Below are positions 24,877 through 32,729 of a stretch of DNA of 64,000 nucleotides, one piece after another. The stretch covers positions 186,001 through 250,000 of the forward strand of contig NZ_JAFJSY010000009.1 of the NCBI RefSeq assembly GCF_019857225.1, in the 5' to 3' direction. The DNA comes from Streptomyces plumbidurans (GTDB taxonomy: Bacteria > Actinomycetota > Actinomycetes > Streptomycetales > Streptomycetaceae). Positions within the stretch are counted from its first letter, which is position 1; each line of letters begins with the position of its first letter. The notes below the pieces were generated by a model, which did not search any database, was not told where the DNA came from, and worked only from the letters and a program-made list of their open reading frames with translations. Made by a program: the position numbers and the translations under genes.

Positions 24877-25059
24877 ATGCTTCTCTTCGAACTGGTGGGT
24901 GCCGTGGTCCAGTACGCAGTGGCACGGCTGGTGCAATCGGAGCTCGGCCGGGTGGGTCTGGTGCTGCTGGCCCTGGCAACAGTGGGGCTCAAGGCCAAAA
25001 ACGCGGCGCTGACCTACTCGGCAGCAATCTTCTTCGTACTGCTGATGGTCCAGGCGTGA
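24877..25059 (+). CDS. Small two-helix membrane protein A with GxKAKN motif
   Basis: This 60-residue protein has two hydrophobic segments (about residues 2-18 and 26-58) around a short polar hinge, and the motif GLKAKNAAL between its helices. Copies B and C, at 26887 and 28209, have GIKAKNPAV and GLKARNTAI at the same place, so the three are paralogues. The ATG at 24877 matches the paralogue starts better than an in-frame ATG at 24859. It is divergent from GntR copy A and ends 2 bp from the HAD gene on the other strand. No family was recognised. A small membrane sensor, channel-like or signalling peptide are options. Confidence 0.75.
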   Translation: MLLFELVGAVVQYAVARLVQSELGRVGLVLLALATVGLKAKNAALTYSAAIFFVLLMVQA

Positions 25060-25061
25060 CT

Positions 25062-25769
25062 TCAGTTCTGAGCCCGCAACGTTTCCAGCAACGGCAGCAG
25101 CGACCCCACGATGTCCTTGGCACCCGCCACCTGAAGCAGCTCCGCCTTGTGCTCGTTACGCGCGTAGCCGAGGAAGGGAACACCGGCCTGGCGAGCGGCC
25201 TGCCAATCGGTAGGGGTGTCTCCGATGAACAGCGCGTCGCCGGGGGCGGCGCCCATGGCCGTCAGGGCTCGGTTGAGGTAGTGGGGGTGGGGCTTCAGGT
25301 ACTGGAGGTCTCGACTGCGTCCGTAGATGTGCGGCCGAAAGCACTCCCACAGGTCGCGGCCGGCCAAGTAGGTGCGGACGACTTCTGGGGAGTTGTTCGT
25401 GGCTATCGCCAGCCGCGCGCCCACGGCCTTCCAGGTGCGGATCAGCGGATCGGCGAACGCGGTCGGCAGAGCCGACGGAACCGCGCGCAGCTCTTCCTTG
25501 GTGAGACGTTCCTCCAGCTCCGCGACGAGGTCACTGTCCGGGTGCCTGCGGTCGACAGCACGCAGGACCACATGAGGGTCTTCCAAGCCCTGCTCGTCCT
25601 CCGTCAGCAGACTGCGCAGACCCCGCGCTTCGAGCCACTCCACCAGGTCGCTCGCCACACGTTTCGCGGAGTAGCCGGCGAACAGTCGACAGATCGGCCC
25701 GTCGAAGTCCCAGAGCACCACACGGGTGCGCTCGACCAACTCCCCCAGTCGTTCCGCTTGTTCCGCCAT
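25062..25769 (-). CDS. HAD-superfamily phosphatase
   Basis: This 235-residue phosphatase has VVLWDFDGPICR (nucleophile and acid Asp), LAIATNNSPEVV (motif II Thr/Asn), a Lys in YLKPHPHYL and the metal motif ALFIGDTPTDW. It resembles phosphoglycolate-phosphatase-type enzymes acting on small phosphorylated molecules. The gene overlaps GntR copy B: an in-frame GTG at 25799 shares one base with the regulator's stop (TAGTG), and the ATG at 25769 lies 30 bases into that frame. Neither start has a clear ribosome site, so re-initiation after the regulator is likely. With a double kinase in the neighbouring module, it may remove the phosphate those kinases add. Confidence 0.88.
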   Translation of the reverse strand: MAEQAERLGELVERTRVVLWDFDGPICRLFAGYSAKRVASDLVEWLEARGLRSLLTEDEQGLEDPHVVLRAVDRRHPDSDLVAELEERLTKEELRAVPSALPTAFADPLIRTWKAVGARLAIATNNSPEVVRTYLAGRDLWECFRPHIYGRSRDLQYLKPHPHYLNRALTAMGAAPGDALFIGDTPTDWQAARQAGVPFLGYARNEHKAELLQVAGAKDIVGSLLPLLETLRAQN

Positions 25770-25798
25770 CTGTTCAGTCTGTGCCGTATCAGAAGTCA

Positions 25799-26677
25799 CT
25801 AAGAGAGTGTCAGGTCCGTGGTGATGGTTTCCCAGAGGGCGTTGAACCACTTCTGGGATTCCTCCACAAACGCCTCGTCGCGCTGACCGGCCCGTTTGAG
25901 GAAGGAGAACAGGACGGATTTGGAGCCGAGGATGTCGTACATCTCCAGGGTCTGGCTCTGCCACTCCTCGGCCCGCTTGGTCGGGATGTAGTAACCGAGC
26001 AGGGCTTCCTCGCCGTTGAGCATGTACAGCTTGACCGGCGGGGTGAAGGGCAGGGCGCGGAAGGCGATGTCCACGTCGATTCCGTGTGTGAAGCGGATGG
26101 CCTGCAGGTTGTGTCGGAGTACCTGCGCCTGTGCGTCGCGCATCGACAGCCACCTGCGGTGGACCGTGTCCTCGTCGCCGCTCCCCTCTACAGCCACGGG
26201 GAAGGCCAGATTGATGTCGCGGCTCGGCAGCAGGATGCGGAAGGTGATGGAGTCCGGGCGGATACGGCCCTCGTGGATGCGGCGGAGCGGTTCGCTGAGG
26301 GCGAGCAGGAGGGTCTCGGAGGTGTGGCAGACCACGTCCACGCGTACGCGCTGGGCCTCGAACGCCTCCGTCAGCCGCGGAGCCAACCCCACCATCGTCG
26401 GCTGAGGTTCCTCCAGCGTCGGCGCCGGTGGTTCCGCGATGCGTGGTGGGCTGCCCTTGCTGACGTTGCTCAGCAAGCCGTCTTCCTGGAGAGCGCGCAG
26501 GGCCTGGCGGACGGTGCCTCGTTCCACTCCGAACTCGTCGGCCAGTTCGGCCTGGGTGGGCAGGCGGTCTCCTGCCTTGAGGTCTCCGGTGCGGATGCGT
26601 TCCCGCAGGATGTCGGCGATCTCCTGGGGCGAGAGTCTTCTGCTGCTGCCGTTCACAGCCACGTTCTCCTGGGTCAC
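25799..26677 (-). CDS. GntR-family regulator with island-specific sensor domain (copy B)
   Basis: This 292-residue regulator has a GntR HTH (LPTQAELADEFGVERGTVRQAL, given as residues about 35-56) and a long sensor domain. It is very close to copy C: RVDVVCHTSETL, EPLRRIHEGR, FRILLPSRDI, RALPFTPPVKLY, LEMYD and WFNALWETI all recur. The GTG at 26677 is chosen because a TAGCGT -10 box ends exactly 6 bases upstream, an arrangement conserved in copy C and typical of leaderless messages; GTGs at 26662 and 26656 are alternatives. The stop overlaps the HAD gene. Divergent to it is small membrane protein B. Confidence 0.87.
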   Translation of the reverse strand: MTQENVAVNGSSRRLSPQEIADILRERIRTGDLKAGDRLPTQAELADEFGVERGTVRQALRALQEDGLLSNVSKGSPPRIAEPPAPTLEEPQPTMVGLAPRLTEAFEAQRVRVDVVCHTSETLLLALSEPLRRIHEGRIRPDSITFRILLPSRDINLAFPVAVEGSGDEDTVHRRWLSMRDAQAQVLRHNLQAIRFTHGIDVDIAFRALPFTPPVKLYMLNGEEALLGYYIPTKRAEEWQSQTLEMYDILGSKSVLFSFLKRAGQRDEAFVEESQKWFNALWETITTDLTLS

Positions 26678-26683
26678 AACCAA

Positions 26684-26718
26684 ACGCTACAACTCAGATC
26701 CATCTGCAGGGAGTTGTA
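26684..26718 (-). promoter_or_regulatory. Leaderless promoter of GntR copy B with overlapping inverted repeat
   Basis: TAGCGT (minus strand, 26689-26684) sits at -12 to -7 relative to the GTG, so the message should begin at the start codon. Overlapping it, TACAACT (26688-26694) and AGTTGTA (26712-26718) form an inverted repeat with a 17-bp spacer that could be the autoregulatory site. Confidence 0.65.
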
Positions 26719-26764
26719 CGCGACTTGTTTATGAGTAGGTGCCAAGTGGGGACAACTAAAACAG

Positions 26765-26779
26765 AGTTGGTTGCCAACT
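26765..26779. promoter_or_regulatory. AGTTGG-N3-CCAACT operator upstream of small membrane protein B
   Basis: The palindrome AGTTGGTTGCCAACT lies 108 bp before the small-protein start and is followed by another AGTTGG half-site (26785). The same AGTTGG-N3-CCAACT form occurs at 28117 upstream of the sister gene C, so it is likely the site of GntR copies B and C. Confidence 0.7.
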
Positions 26780-26886
26780 TGCAAGAGTTGGCGGAAGGTT
26801 TGCTTCCTGTCTGAGTCCGCCTCCGCTCCCCTCGCACAACCCCCCACCGCACCGTCCCGCCCGCGCAGCCTGAAGGGGGAAACATC

Positions 26887-27075
26887 GTGCCTGCTCTCGC
26901 ACTCCTCTCCGCCGTCTTCGTCGTCGGCTTCGAACAGTTCGTCAGCTGGCGGTACGGCACCGCCGGCATCATCGGCCTGCTGCTGCTCGCCATAGGCATC
27001 AAGGCCAAGAACCCGGCAGTCAGCTCCATGGGGGCCGTCGTGCTCGCCCTGCTGGTCGCGGGGCCCGCTCTATGA
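26887..27075 (+). CDS. Small two-helix membrane protein B with GxKAKN motif
   Basis: This is a 62-residue protein starting at a GTG after AAGGGGGA. Hydrophobic segments at about 2-16 and 26-38 plus a C-terminal helix 46-60 flank a conserved FEQFVSWRYG loop and the GIKAKNPAVSSMGA motif. Copy C has FEQLIQWKYG and GLKARNTAISGFGA, so B and C are close paralogues and A is more distant. It is divergent from GntR copy B and convergent with copy C. It is too short and hydrophobic to be an enzyme; a membrane effector, sensor peptide or transport accessory is conceivable. Confidence 0.8.
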   Translation: MPALALLSAVFVVGFEQFVSWRYGTAGIIGLLLLAIGIKAKNPAVSSMGAVVLALLVAGPAL

Positions 27076-27111
27076 GCAGGGAAACGGCCTGGTCAGTCAC
27101 TGTGGGAGAGC

Positions 27112-28029
27112 TCAGCTCGTGAGCACCAGCTCCGAACTGATCGTCTCCCACAGCGCGTTGAACCACAGGTGGGACTGCTCGACGAAGGTGGTGTCCCTAA
27201 GCCCGGCGCCCTGCGCGAAGGCGAACAGCATCGACTGGGTGCCCTCGGCGTCGTACATCTCCAGCGGCTCGTGGTCGATCTCCTCCTCGCGCCGCGTGAG
27301 GGTGTAGTACGCGAAGAGCGCCTCCATGCCGTTGAGCAGGTACAACTTCACGGGCGGGGTGAAGGGCAGGGCGCGGAAGGTGACGTTCACATCGATGCCG
27401 TGCGTGGCGCGCAGCGCCAGCAGGTTGTGCCGCAGCACCTGCCCCTGGGCGTTGCGATGGGTCAGCCAGCGGCGCTGCAGCCGGTCGTCCGCCGACGCGC
27501 CCACCGGCGTCGGGAACGCGAGGTCGATGTCCCGGCTGGGTAGCAGGATCCGCACGTCGACCTTGGCCGGTTTCAGTCGCCCCTCGTGGATCCGGCGCAG
27601 CGGTTCGCCGATGGCGAGTGTCAACGACACCGAGGTCAGACACAGGGCGTCTATCTCGACGTGGGTGGCCGCGAAGGCGTCCTCTATACGCGGCGCCAGC
27701 GCCACCATCGTCGGCAGCGGCGGCGCTCCGGGACCCGCCAGCGCCTTGCCGAGGCCCAGGTCAGGGGCCACCGTAGCGGGGCTGCCCTTGGATACGTTGG
27801 TCAGCAGGTGCTCCGACTGCAGAATGCGCAGCGCCTGGCGGACGGCGCCGCGCTCGACGCCGAACTCGTCGGCCAGGGTGGCCTGCGTGGGCATGCGTTG
27901 ACCCGGTCGCAGCTCGCCGGACCTGATACGGGCACGCAGCTCGTCGGCCACGTCCTGATGTGACGTCAGTGACGTACGTGGCCGCTGCGACCTCTTCCGT
28001 CCATTGGCGGAGACGTGTTTCGGGTCCAC
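27112..28029 (-). CDS. GntR-family regulator with island-specific sensor domain (copy C)
   Basis: This 305-residue regulator has the GntR HTH MPTQATLADEFGVERGAVR (about residues 45-63) followed by the same wing NVSKGSP as copy B and a nearly collinear sensor domain (EPLRRIHEGR, VRILLPSRDIDLAFP, ATHGIDVNV, RALPFTPPVKLYLLNG, LEMYD, WFNALWETI). The GTG at 28029 follows a leaderless-type TAGTGT box at -12 to -7. It stands alone on its strand, without kinase or phosphatase partner, and is divergent from small membrane protein C. It may control that gene and cross-regulate copy B targets through the shared operator form. Confidence 0.87.
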   Translation of the reverse strand: MDPKHVSANGRKRSQRPRTSLTSHQDVADELRARIRSGELRPGQRMPTQATLADEFGVERGAVRQALRILQSEHLLTNVSKGSPATVAPDLGLGKALAGPGAPPLPTMVALAPRIEDAFAATHVEIDALCLTSVSLTLAIGEPLRRIHEGRLKPAKVDVRILLPSRDIDLAFPTPVGASADDRLQRRWLTHRNAQGQVLRHNLLALRATHGIDVNVTFRALPFTPPVKLYLLNGMEALFAYYTLTRREEEIDHEPLEMYDAEGTQSMLFAFAQGAGLRDTTFVEQSHLWFNALWETISSELVLTS

Positions 28030-28035
28030 GACCAA

Positions 28036-28047
28036 ACACTACAACTT
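28036..28047 (-). promoter_or_regulatory. Leaderless promoter box of GntR copy C
   Basis: TAGTGT (minus strand, 28041-28036) ends 6 bases before the GTG at 28029, the same geometry as copy B, with AAGTTGTA just upstream on that strand. The conserved block AGTTGTAG(C/T)GTTTGGT(T/C)GTG spans both genes. Confidence 0.6.
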
Positions 28048-28116
28048 CCCGCCATCTTTGGGCAGTTCCTGGGAAGGTGGTTATAGGCCTCTTCCAAGCG
28101 GAGATAAGTACTGTGG

Positions 28117-28131
28117 AGTTGGTCACCAACT
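28117..28131. promoter_or_regulatory. AGTTGG-N3-CCAACT operator upstream of small membrane protein C
   Basis: AGTTGGTCACCAACT is a palindrome around a single central base, just downstream of a TACTGT (28109-28114) that could be the -10 box of the small-protein gene. Binding there would block transcription start, consistent with a GntR repressor. Confidence 0.7.
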
Positions 28132-28208
28132 TCAGCAACATGGTCAAACTTCAGGATGGTTGGCCGCAACCACGGGGTCCGCCTCCCCGTCCCGAAGGAG
28201 GGACCGTC

Positions 28209-28394
28209 ATGCCGCTCATCGCCCTCGCCGCCGCCGCCCTCGCCATCGGATTCGAGCAGCTCATCCAGTGGAAGTACGGGCCCCTCGGCATCATCGCCTT
28301 CATCGCGCTCACCGCGGGGCTCAAGGCCAGGAACACCGCGATCAGCGGCTTCGGTGCGGTCATCCTCATCATGCTGCTCGCCCAGTCCGGCTGA
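28209..28394 (+). CDS. Small two-helix membrane protein C with GxKARN motif
   Basis: This 61-residue protein starts at an ATG 5 bases after GGAGGGA, a strong ribosome site that fixes the start. It has the FEQLIQWKYG loop and GLKARNTAISGFGA motif shared with copies A and B, between hydrophobic helices (about 2-16, 24-37 and 46-58). It is divergent from GntR copy C with the AGTTGG palindrome between them. A hairpin lies 38 bp after its stop. Function unknown; most likely the regulated output of the GntR gene beside it. Confidence 0.82.
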   Translation: MPLIALAAAALAIGFEQLIQWKYGPLGIIAFIALTAGLKARNTAISGFGAVILIMLLAQSG

Positions 28395-28431
28395 GCCAGA
28401 ACCGCTCGCCGGCCCAGAATCCGGCTGGCCG

Positions 28432-28453
28432 GGCTCCCTTCCGGAGGGGAGCC
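28432..28453 (+). terminator. Hairpin after small membrane protein C
   Basis: A 7-bp GGCTCCC/GGGAGCC stem with an 8-base loop, inside a wider GGCTGG/CCAGCC pairing, starts 38 bp after the stop. A likely transcript end for the small-protein gene. Confidence 0.6.
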
Positions 28454-28484
28454 GGGAGCCCGTCCAGCCAGCACAAAGCACAGC

Positions 28485-28585
28485 CACAACTGAACAACGA
28501 CAACTCAACAGCACAAGTGAAGAGCTCCACCTGCACAGTCACAACTGAAGAGCACCGTCACAACTGAATACGCACCACAACCGAA
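28485..28585. repeat. Five degenerate CACAACTGAA repeats
   Basis: Copies start at 28485, 28512 (CACAAGTGAA), 28540, 28559 and 28576 (CACAACCGAA), 17-28 bp apart. They lie in an AT-richer gap that has no gene and closes the island before the acetyltransferase. The role is unknown: a decayed repeat or a protein-binding array. Confidence 0.5.
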
Positions 28586-28630
28586 CAGCACAGCTACGGA
28601 TGAGTCATCAGTCGTCTCGCGGAAGGAGTC

Positions 28631-29887
28631 TCAGAACATGTCCGGGCACCAAGGCCGCCTGGACGTACGCAGCAGGGCGTCGGCCGACCGGGCGGCGCCC
28701 GCTCGTTCTTCCTGCACCCGGCCGAGCGCCACCAGCCGAGCGACCGACTCGTCGCCCAGCCACAGCCGCGCCAAGTCACCGGTGTCCAGGGTGAGTTCGG
28801 CGGACTCGGTGGTCGGCGTGCAGGACGCGCCCTGCGCCGACGCCTCCAGCCGGAAGCGGCCGCCCGCCAGTCCGGCCCGGTCGGCGATCTCGAGGACCAG
28901 GGAGCCCGTCCCCTCGTACGTACGCGACTCCAGCGCTCGTACGACATCCAGGATCCGCACCCACAGCCAGTCCGCTGTCGAGGTGAGCTGTGCGGCCCTG
29001 GCGTCCGGCAGGAGAAGCGGGAGCAGGTCGTCGGGGGCCCGCTGGCCGCTCTTGATCCGGGTGACCCAGTCGATGGAGCAGAGGTAGCTCCACAGGGCGC
29101 GCTCGGCGGCCGGCGTCGCGGCGAGCAGGTCCCGTACGGTCGCCGTGTCCTGCGGCTGCTTGGCGTCGCCCCACTTGTCGTCGACCTCGTAGGCGACCAG
29201 GCCCTGGACCTCGCCGTCCGCCGCGCGGTAGAGGGCGTAGAACGGCTCCTTCCACTTCGGGTCGATGCGCACGGCGCCCGTGTTCATCCGCCACCACCAG
29301 TCGTCGCGGTCGACGACGCCGGGTATGAGGCGGCGGACGCGGTCGTGCAGTTCGGGTCCGAACTTGCGTACGTCCTCGGCGTCCACGATGTCGATACGGC
29401 CGCCGTCGTCCGGGCCGGACCAGCGGGGGTCCAGGCCCGCGCGCGGGATGTCGACGGTCCACTCGGCGGCCGAGGTGGCGGGACCGAAGCCGTAGCGGCC
29501 GTAGATCGGGTACTCGGCGGCGATCAGCGTGGCCACGGTGTCGCCGCGCTCCTTCGCGGCCGCCAGATCCTGGTTCATCATGCGGGTGAGCAGGCCGCGG
29601 CGGCGGTGGGTGGCGGTGACCGTCACGCTGGACACGGCGTCGGCGGCGACGGGAGCGCCGCCGACCGCGGTGACCTCCTGGTCGAACGAACGGAAGGTCG
29701 CCACGCAGCGGTCCCCCTCGAACGCCCCGAGATAGCGGCAGACGTCGAAGCGTTCGCGCCGGGCCTCGAACTCCTCCTCGCTGATGACCGGGTCCTGCAG
29801 GAACCCGGTCTTCACGGCGCGGAGCCACTCGCGGTGCTCGGCCTGGGTGATCGGTCGTACGTCGATGTCGATGTGCGCGCGGGTCAT
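28631..29887 (-). CDS. Eis-like GNAT N-acetyltransferase
   Basis: This 418-residue member of the Eis family is a two-GNAT-domain plus SCP2-like C-terminal protein that acetylates amines using acetyl-CoA. The acetyl-CoA loop appears in [15 protein letters not shown], the general-acid Tyr is in [10 protein letters not shown], and the chain ends in CPDMF, whose terminal carboxylate is the general base in Eis. In Mycobacterium Eis modifies aminoglycosides and proteins; in Streptomyces the substrate is unknown. ATG at 29887 gives the full first strand. It is transcribed toward the island and is probably a core, not island, gene. Confidence 0.88.
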   Translation of the reverse strand: MTRAHIDIDVRPITQAEHREWLRAVKTGFLQDPVISEEEFEARRERFDVCRYLGAFEGDRCVATFRSFDQEVTAVGGAPVAADAVSSVTVTATHRRRGLLTRMMNQDLAAAKERGDTVATLIAAEYPIYGRYGFGPATSAAEWTVDIPRAGLDPRWSGPDDGGRIDIVDAEDVRKFGPELHDRVRRLIPGVVDRDDWWWRMNTGAVRIDPKWKEPFYALYRAADGEVQGLVAYEVDDKWGDAKQPQDTATVRDLLAATPAAERALWSYLCSIDWVTRIKSGQRAPDDLLPLLLPDARAAQLTSTADWLWVRILDVVRALESRTYEGTGSLVLEIADRAGLAGGRFRLEASAQGASCTPTTESAELTLDTGDLARLWLGDESVARLVALGRVQEERAGAARSADALLRTSRRPWCPDMF

Positions 29888-29992
29888 GGGATCACGGTAG
29901 GTCTACGTGAGGGGAGTGTCGCCCGGATTTCCCGCGCCGCCCCCGCCATCCACGGTCCGATCAAGCCCCACCCGCGCCCCGCCCGCGCACCG

Positions 29993-30673
29993 TCACGTCA
30001 GCAGGTCGTCGACCTGCGCCTCCCCTTCCCGGTACCGGCGGGCGATCTCCGCGCTGCAGTCGTCCGCCGTGCGCTGCAGGTGCTGGCGCCGTTGGGAGAC
30101 CTGCTGTTCGTAGCGGACGAGGCGAGCCATCGCCGTGGTCAGCTCCAGGTCGGTGCGGGCGGCGAGGTCGGAGAGCTCGACCTCGGCGAGCATGTCGGCG
30201 GCCAGGCGGCGGTACTCCTCGTTGAGCGGGGTGCCCAGGGTGACATGGCGGGCGGAGGAGCGCTGGCGGGCCGGCGCGTCCGTGAGGATCTCGGGGAGGC
30301 GGTCGACCACCGAACCGGCACCCGCCGGCGACCGGCGTGCCTGCTCCGCCCGCAGGATGTCGATACGGCCCTGCAGCAGGCGCCGTACATAGCTGAGGTC
30401 GGCCTCGTCGCGCTGGGCGTCCCGGCGCAGGGTGCGCAGTTCGGGCAGGCTCAGCGCGGTCAGGTCGTGCTCGGGCGAAGCGGCGGGCAGCTGCGGGCCC
30501 GAGCCGTTGGTTGGACTGTCGGCCGGGCCGTCGGCAGGACCGTCTGCCGGACCACCTGCCGAACCATCCTCCGGGCTGTCGGTGCGTTGCACGGGCGGCC
30601 GCAGGGCCATCCGCTCCCCCGTTCTGATCAACGAGAAAACCCCGGGCTGCTGCCCGGTACTCGGTGTGCTCAT
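29993..30673 (-). CDS. rsiG: c-di-GMP-dependent anti-sigma factor RsiG (formerly AmfC)
   Basis: This 226-residue regulator binds the sporulation sigma factor WhiG when loaded with c-di-GMP and thus holds back late development. The two copies of the known c-di-GMP motif E-X3-S-X2-R-X3-Q-X3-D are both perfect: [16 protein letters not shown] and [16 protein letters not shown]. They sit in two long helices forming a coiled coil (about residues 75-110 and 180-215), and the N-terminal 65 residues are a disordered Asp/Gly/Pro repeat. The dtd gene is divergent, as in other Streptomyces. Confidence 0.93.
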   Translation of the reverse strand: MSTPSTGQQPGVFSLIRTGERMALRPPVQRTDSPEDGSAGGPADGPADGPADSPTNGSGPQLPAASPEHDLTALSLPELRTLRRDAQRDEADLSYVRRLLQGRIDILRAEQARRSPAGAGSVVDRLPEILTDAPARQRSSARHVTLGTPLNEEYRRLAADMLAEVELSDLAARTDLELTTAMARLVRYEQQVSQRRQHLQRTADDCSAEIARRYREGEAQVDDLLT

Positions 30674-30830
30674 GTGCCTCTACCGTCCCCTCGACCGGCG
30701 TGTGGAAGCATCGTGCCACCCCAAGTGGCCGCTATGTGACCGAGTGCCCCCGATCGGCCCCAGATGGGGGGTTAAGGAGCAAAAAGAATGCCGGTGTGGT
30801 CTCCCCCGAACGGACCGGCATGATGGTCGT

Positions 30831-31256
30831 ATGCGTGCAGTGGTGCAGAGGGTGGACGGCGCGAGCGTCGTCGTGGACGGCGAGACGGTCGGGGAGATCA
30901 CCGGAGAGGGACTGTGCGTCCTGGTGGGGGTGACGCACGAGGACACCAAGGAGAAGGCGGCCCAACTCGCCCGCAAACTCTGGTCGATCCGCATGCTGCA
31001 GGACGAGCGGTCGTGCAGCGACATCGACGCCCCGCTGCTCGTCATCAGCCAGTTCACGCTCTACGGCGACGCCCGCAAGGGCCGCCGGCCCACCTGGAAC
31101 GCGGCCGCCCCGGGCGATGTCGCCGAGCCCCTCGTCGAGGAGGTCGTGGCTCAGCTGCGGGCGCTCGGCGCGACCGTGGCGACGGGCCGGTTCGGCGCGC
31201 AGATGCGCGTCTCGCTCACGAACGACGGCCCGTTCACGGTGCTCCTGGAGATGTGA
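30831..31256 (+). CDS. dtd: D-aminoacyl-tRNA deacylase
   Basis: This 141-residue enzyme removes wrongly attached D-amino acids from tRNA in the cytosol. It starts MRAVVQRV, contains the catalytic [15 protein letters not shown] block and ends with the [10 protein letters not shown] segment that holds the conserved Gly-Pro motif of DTD. Size equals the bacterial family norm (about 145). The ATG at 30831 is the only sensible start. It is divergent from rsiG and convergent with the YgfZ-like gene. Confidence 0.95.
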   Translation: MRAVVQRVDGASVVVDGETVGEITGEGLCVLVGVTHEDTKEKAAQLARKLWSIRMLQDERSCSDIDAPLLVISQFTLYGDARKGRRPTWNAAAPGDVAEPLVEEVVAQLRALGATVATGRFGAQMRVSLTNDGPFTVLLEM

Positions 31257-31275
31257 ACCCCAGGGCCTTACGGCA

Positions 31276-32241
31276 CTACGGCTCGACGACCGCTTCCTGC
31301 GCCGCCGCCGTATCCCCGGCCAGCAGCCGCGCGTCGACCGGGACGTTCCGCTTCACCAGGGCCAGCGCGACCGGGCCCAGCTCGTGGTGGCGTACGGACG
31401 TCGTGATGAAGCCGATCTTGCGGCCGTCGGGTTCGTCGTCAGCGAGGCGGATCTCGGTGCCGGGCGCGGGCAGATGGACCTCGCTCCCGTCCAGGTGCAG
31501 AAAGACCAGGCGGCGGGGCGGCTTGCCCAGGTTCTGGACGCGGGCGACCGTCTCCTGGCCGCGGTAGCAGCCCTTCTGCAGATGGACCGCCGAGTCGATC
31601 CAGCCCAGTTCGTGCGGGATGGTGCGGTGGTCGGTCTCGAAGCCGAGGCGCGGACGGTGCTGCTCGACGCGCAGGGCCTCATGGGCCAGGATCCCGGCGG
31701 GCGGCCCGGCCTTCTCGGCGTAGAACTCCAGGTCGGCGCGCGGCAGGAAGAGATCGCGGCCGTACGGGGTCTCCCGTACGGCGACGCCTTCCGGGACCTC
31801 GGCGATCGAACCGGCGGGCAGGTGCACCACCGCGAACTCGGCCGTGCGGTCGGCGACTTCGACGCGGTAGAAGAACTTCATCGACTCCAGGTACGCGATG
31901 AGCGCGTCCTGGGTGCCGGGCTCGACATGGACCCAGACCGTCTCGCCGTCGTCGACCAGATAGAGCGCGTGCTCGATGTGGCCGTGCGCGGAGAGGATCA
32001 GCGCCTCGGTGGCCTGGCCGGTCGGCAGATCGCTGACGTGCTGGGTGAGCAGCAGGTGCAGCCAGCTCAGCCGGTCCTCGCCGGTCACGGTGACGACGCC
32101 CCGGTGGGAGAGGTCGACGAAACCGGTGCCGTCGGCGAGGGCGCGCTGCTCACGGAACAGATCGCCGTAGTGGGCGGCTACGCCTTCGTCCACGCCCTCG
32201 GCGGGGACGGCGCCGGGAAGGGACAGCAGAGGGCTCTTCAT
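31276..32241 (-). CDS. ygfZ: YgfZ/GcvT-like folate-binding protein
   Basis: This 321-residue tetrahydrofolate-binding protein is involved in assembly or repair of certain iron-sulfur enzymes. The diagnostic KGCYRGQE motif (Cys about residue 228) is intact and sits at the standard place, with FVDLSHRGVVTVTGEDR near the N-terminus. The ATG at 32241 (MKSPLLS) is chosen; MPM two codons upstream is possible. The Nur gene lies 10 bp further upstream on the same strand, so the two may be co-transcribed. Confidence 0.9.
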   Translation of the reverse strand: MKSPLLSLPGAVPAEGVDEGVAAHYGDLFREQRALADGTGFVDLSHRGVVTVTGEDRLSWLHLLLTQHVSDLPTGQATEALILSAHGHIEHALYLVDDGETVWVHVEPGTQDALIAYLESMKFFYRVEVADRTAEFAVVHLPAGSIAEVPEGVAVRETPYGRDLFLPRADLEFYAEKAGPPAGILAHEALRVEQHRPRLGFETDHRTIPHELGWIDSAVHLQKGCYRGQETVARVQNLGKPPRRLVFLHLDGSEVHLPAPGTEIRLADDEPDGRKIGFITTSVRHHELGPVALALVKRNVPVDARLLAGDTAAAQEAVVEP

Positions 32242-32251
32242 GGGCACAAGC

Positions 32252-32689
32252 CTACGACTCGGTAGTTGAACCCTGCAGGGAACAGTCCCGGCATCTGCCG
32301 AAGATCGCGAAGTGCTTCATGTCCGTCTCGAAGCCGAACTCCCGGCGCAGCTTCGCGGTGAACTCCGCGGCGACCGACACATCGGCCTCGATCACGTTCT
32401 GGCAGTCCCTGCAGACCAGGTGGATGTGGTGGTGGCGGTCCGCGAGGTGGTACGTCGGCGCACCGTGCCCCAGGTGGGCGTGGCTGACCAGGTCGAGCTC
32501 CTCCAGGAGCTCCAGGGTGCGGTACACGGTGGAAATGTTGACCCCCGACGCCGTCTTCCTCACTTCCACGAGGATGTCGTCGGGGGTCGCGTGCTCAAGG
32601 GTGTCCACGGCTTCGAGGACAAGCTGTCGCTGCGGCGTCAGCCGGTAGCCGCGCTGCCTGAGGTCGCTCTTCCAGTCGGTGCTCACCAC
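32252..32689 (-). CDS. nur: Nickel-responsive Fur-family regulator Nur
   Basis: This 145-residue repressor senses nickel and controls nickel uptake and the Fe/Ni superoxide dismutase switch in Streptomyces. The winged helix holds GYRLTPQRQLVLEA and the dimerisation domain HHHIHLVC. The ligands known from the S. coelicolor structure fall at the right positions: His33, His70, His72, His86, His88, His90 and His126. The protein is nearly identical, as I recall it, to that Nur. The start at 32689 gives MVSTDWKS, as in the family. It is the first gene of a run that includes ygfZ, with an intergenic gap of 10 bp. Confidence 0.93.
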   Translation of the reverse strand: MVSTDWKSDLRQRGYRLTPQRQLVLEAVDTLEHATPDDILVEVRKTASGVNISTVYRTLELLEELDLVSHAHLGHGAPTYHLADRHHHIHLVCRDCQNVIEADVSVAAEFTAKLRREFGFETDMKHFAIFGRCRDCSLQGSTTES

Positions 32690-32729
32690 ACCGACGAGTC
32701 TAGAGCTACTCGCAGAAGGCGCTCCCGGA

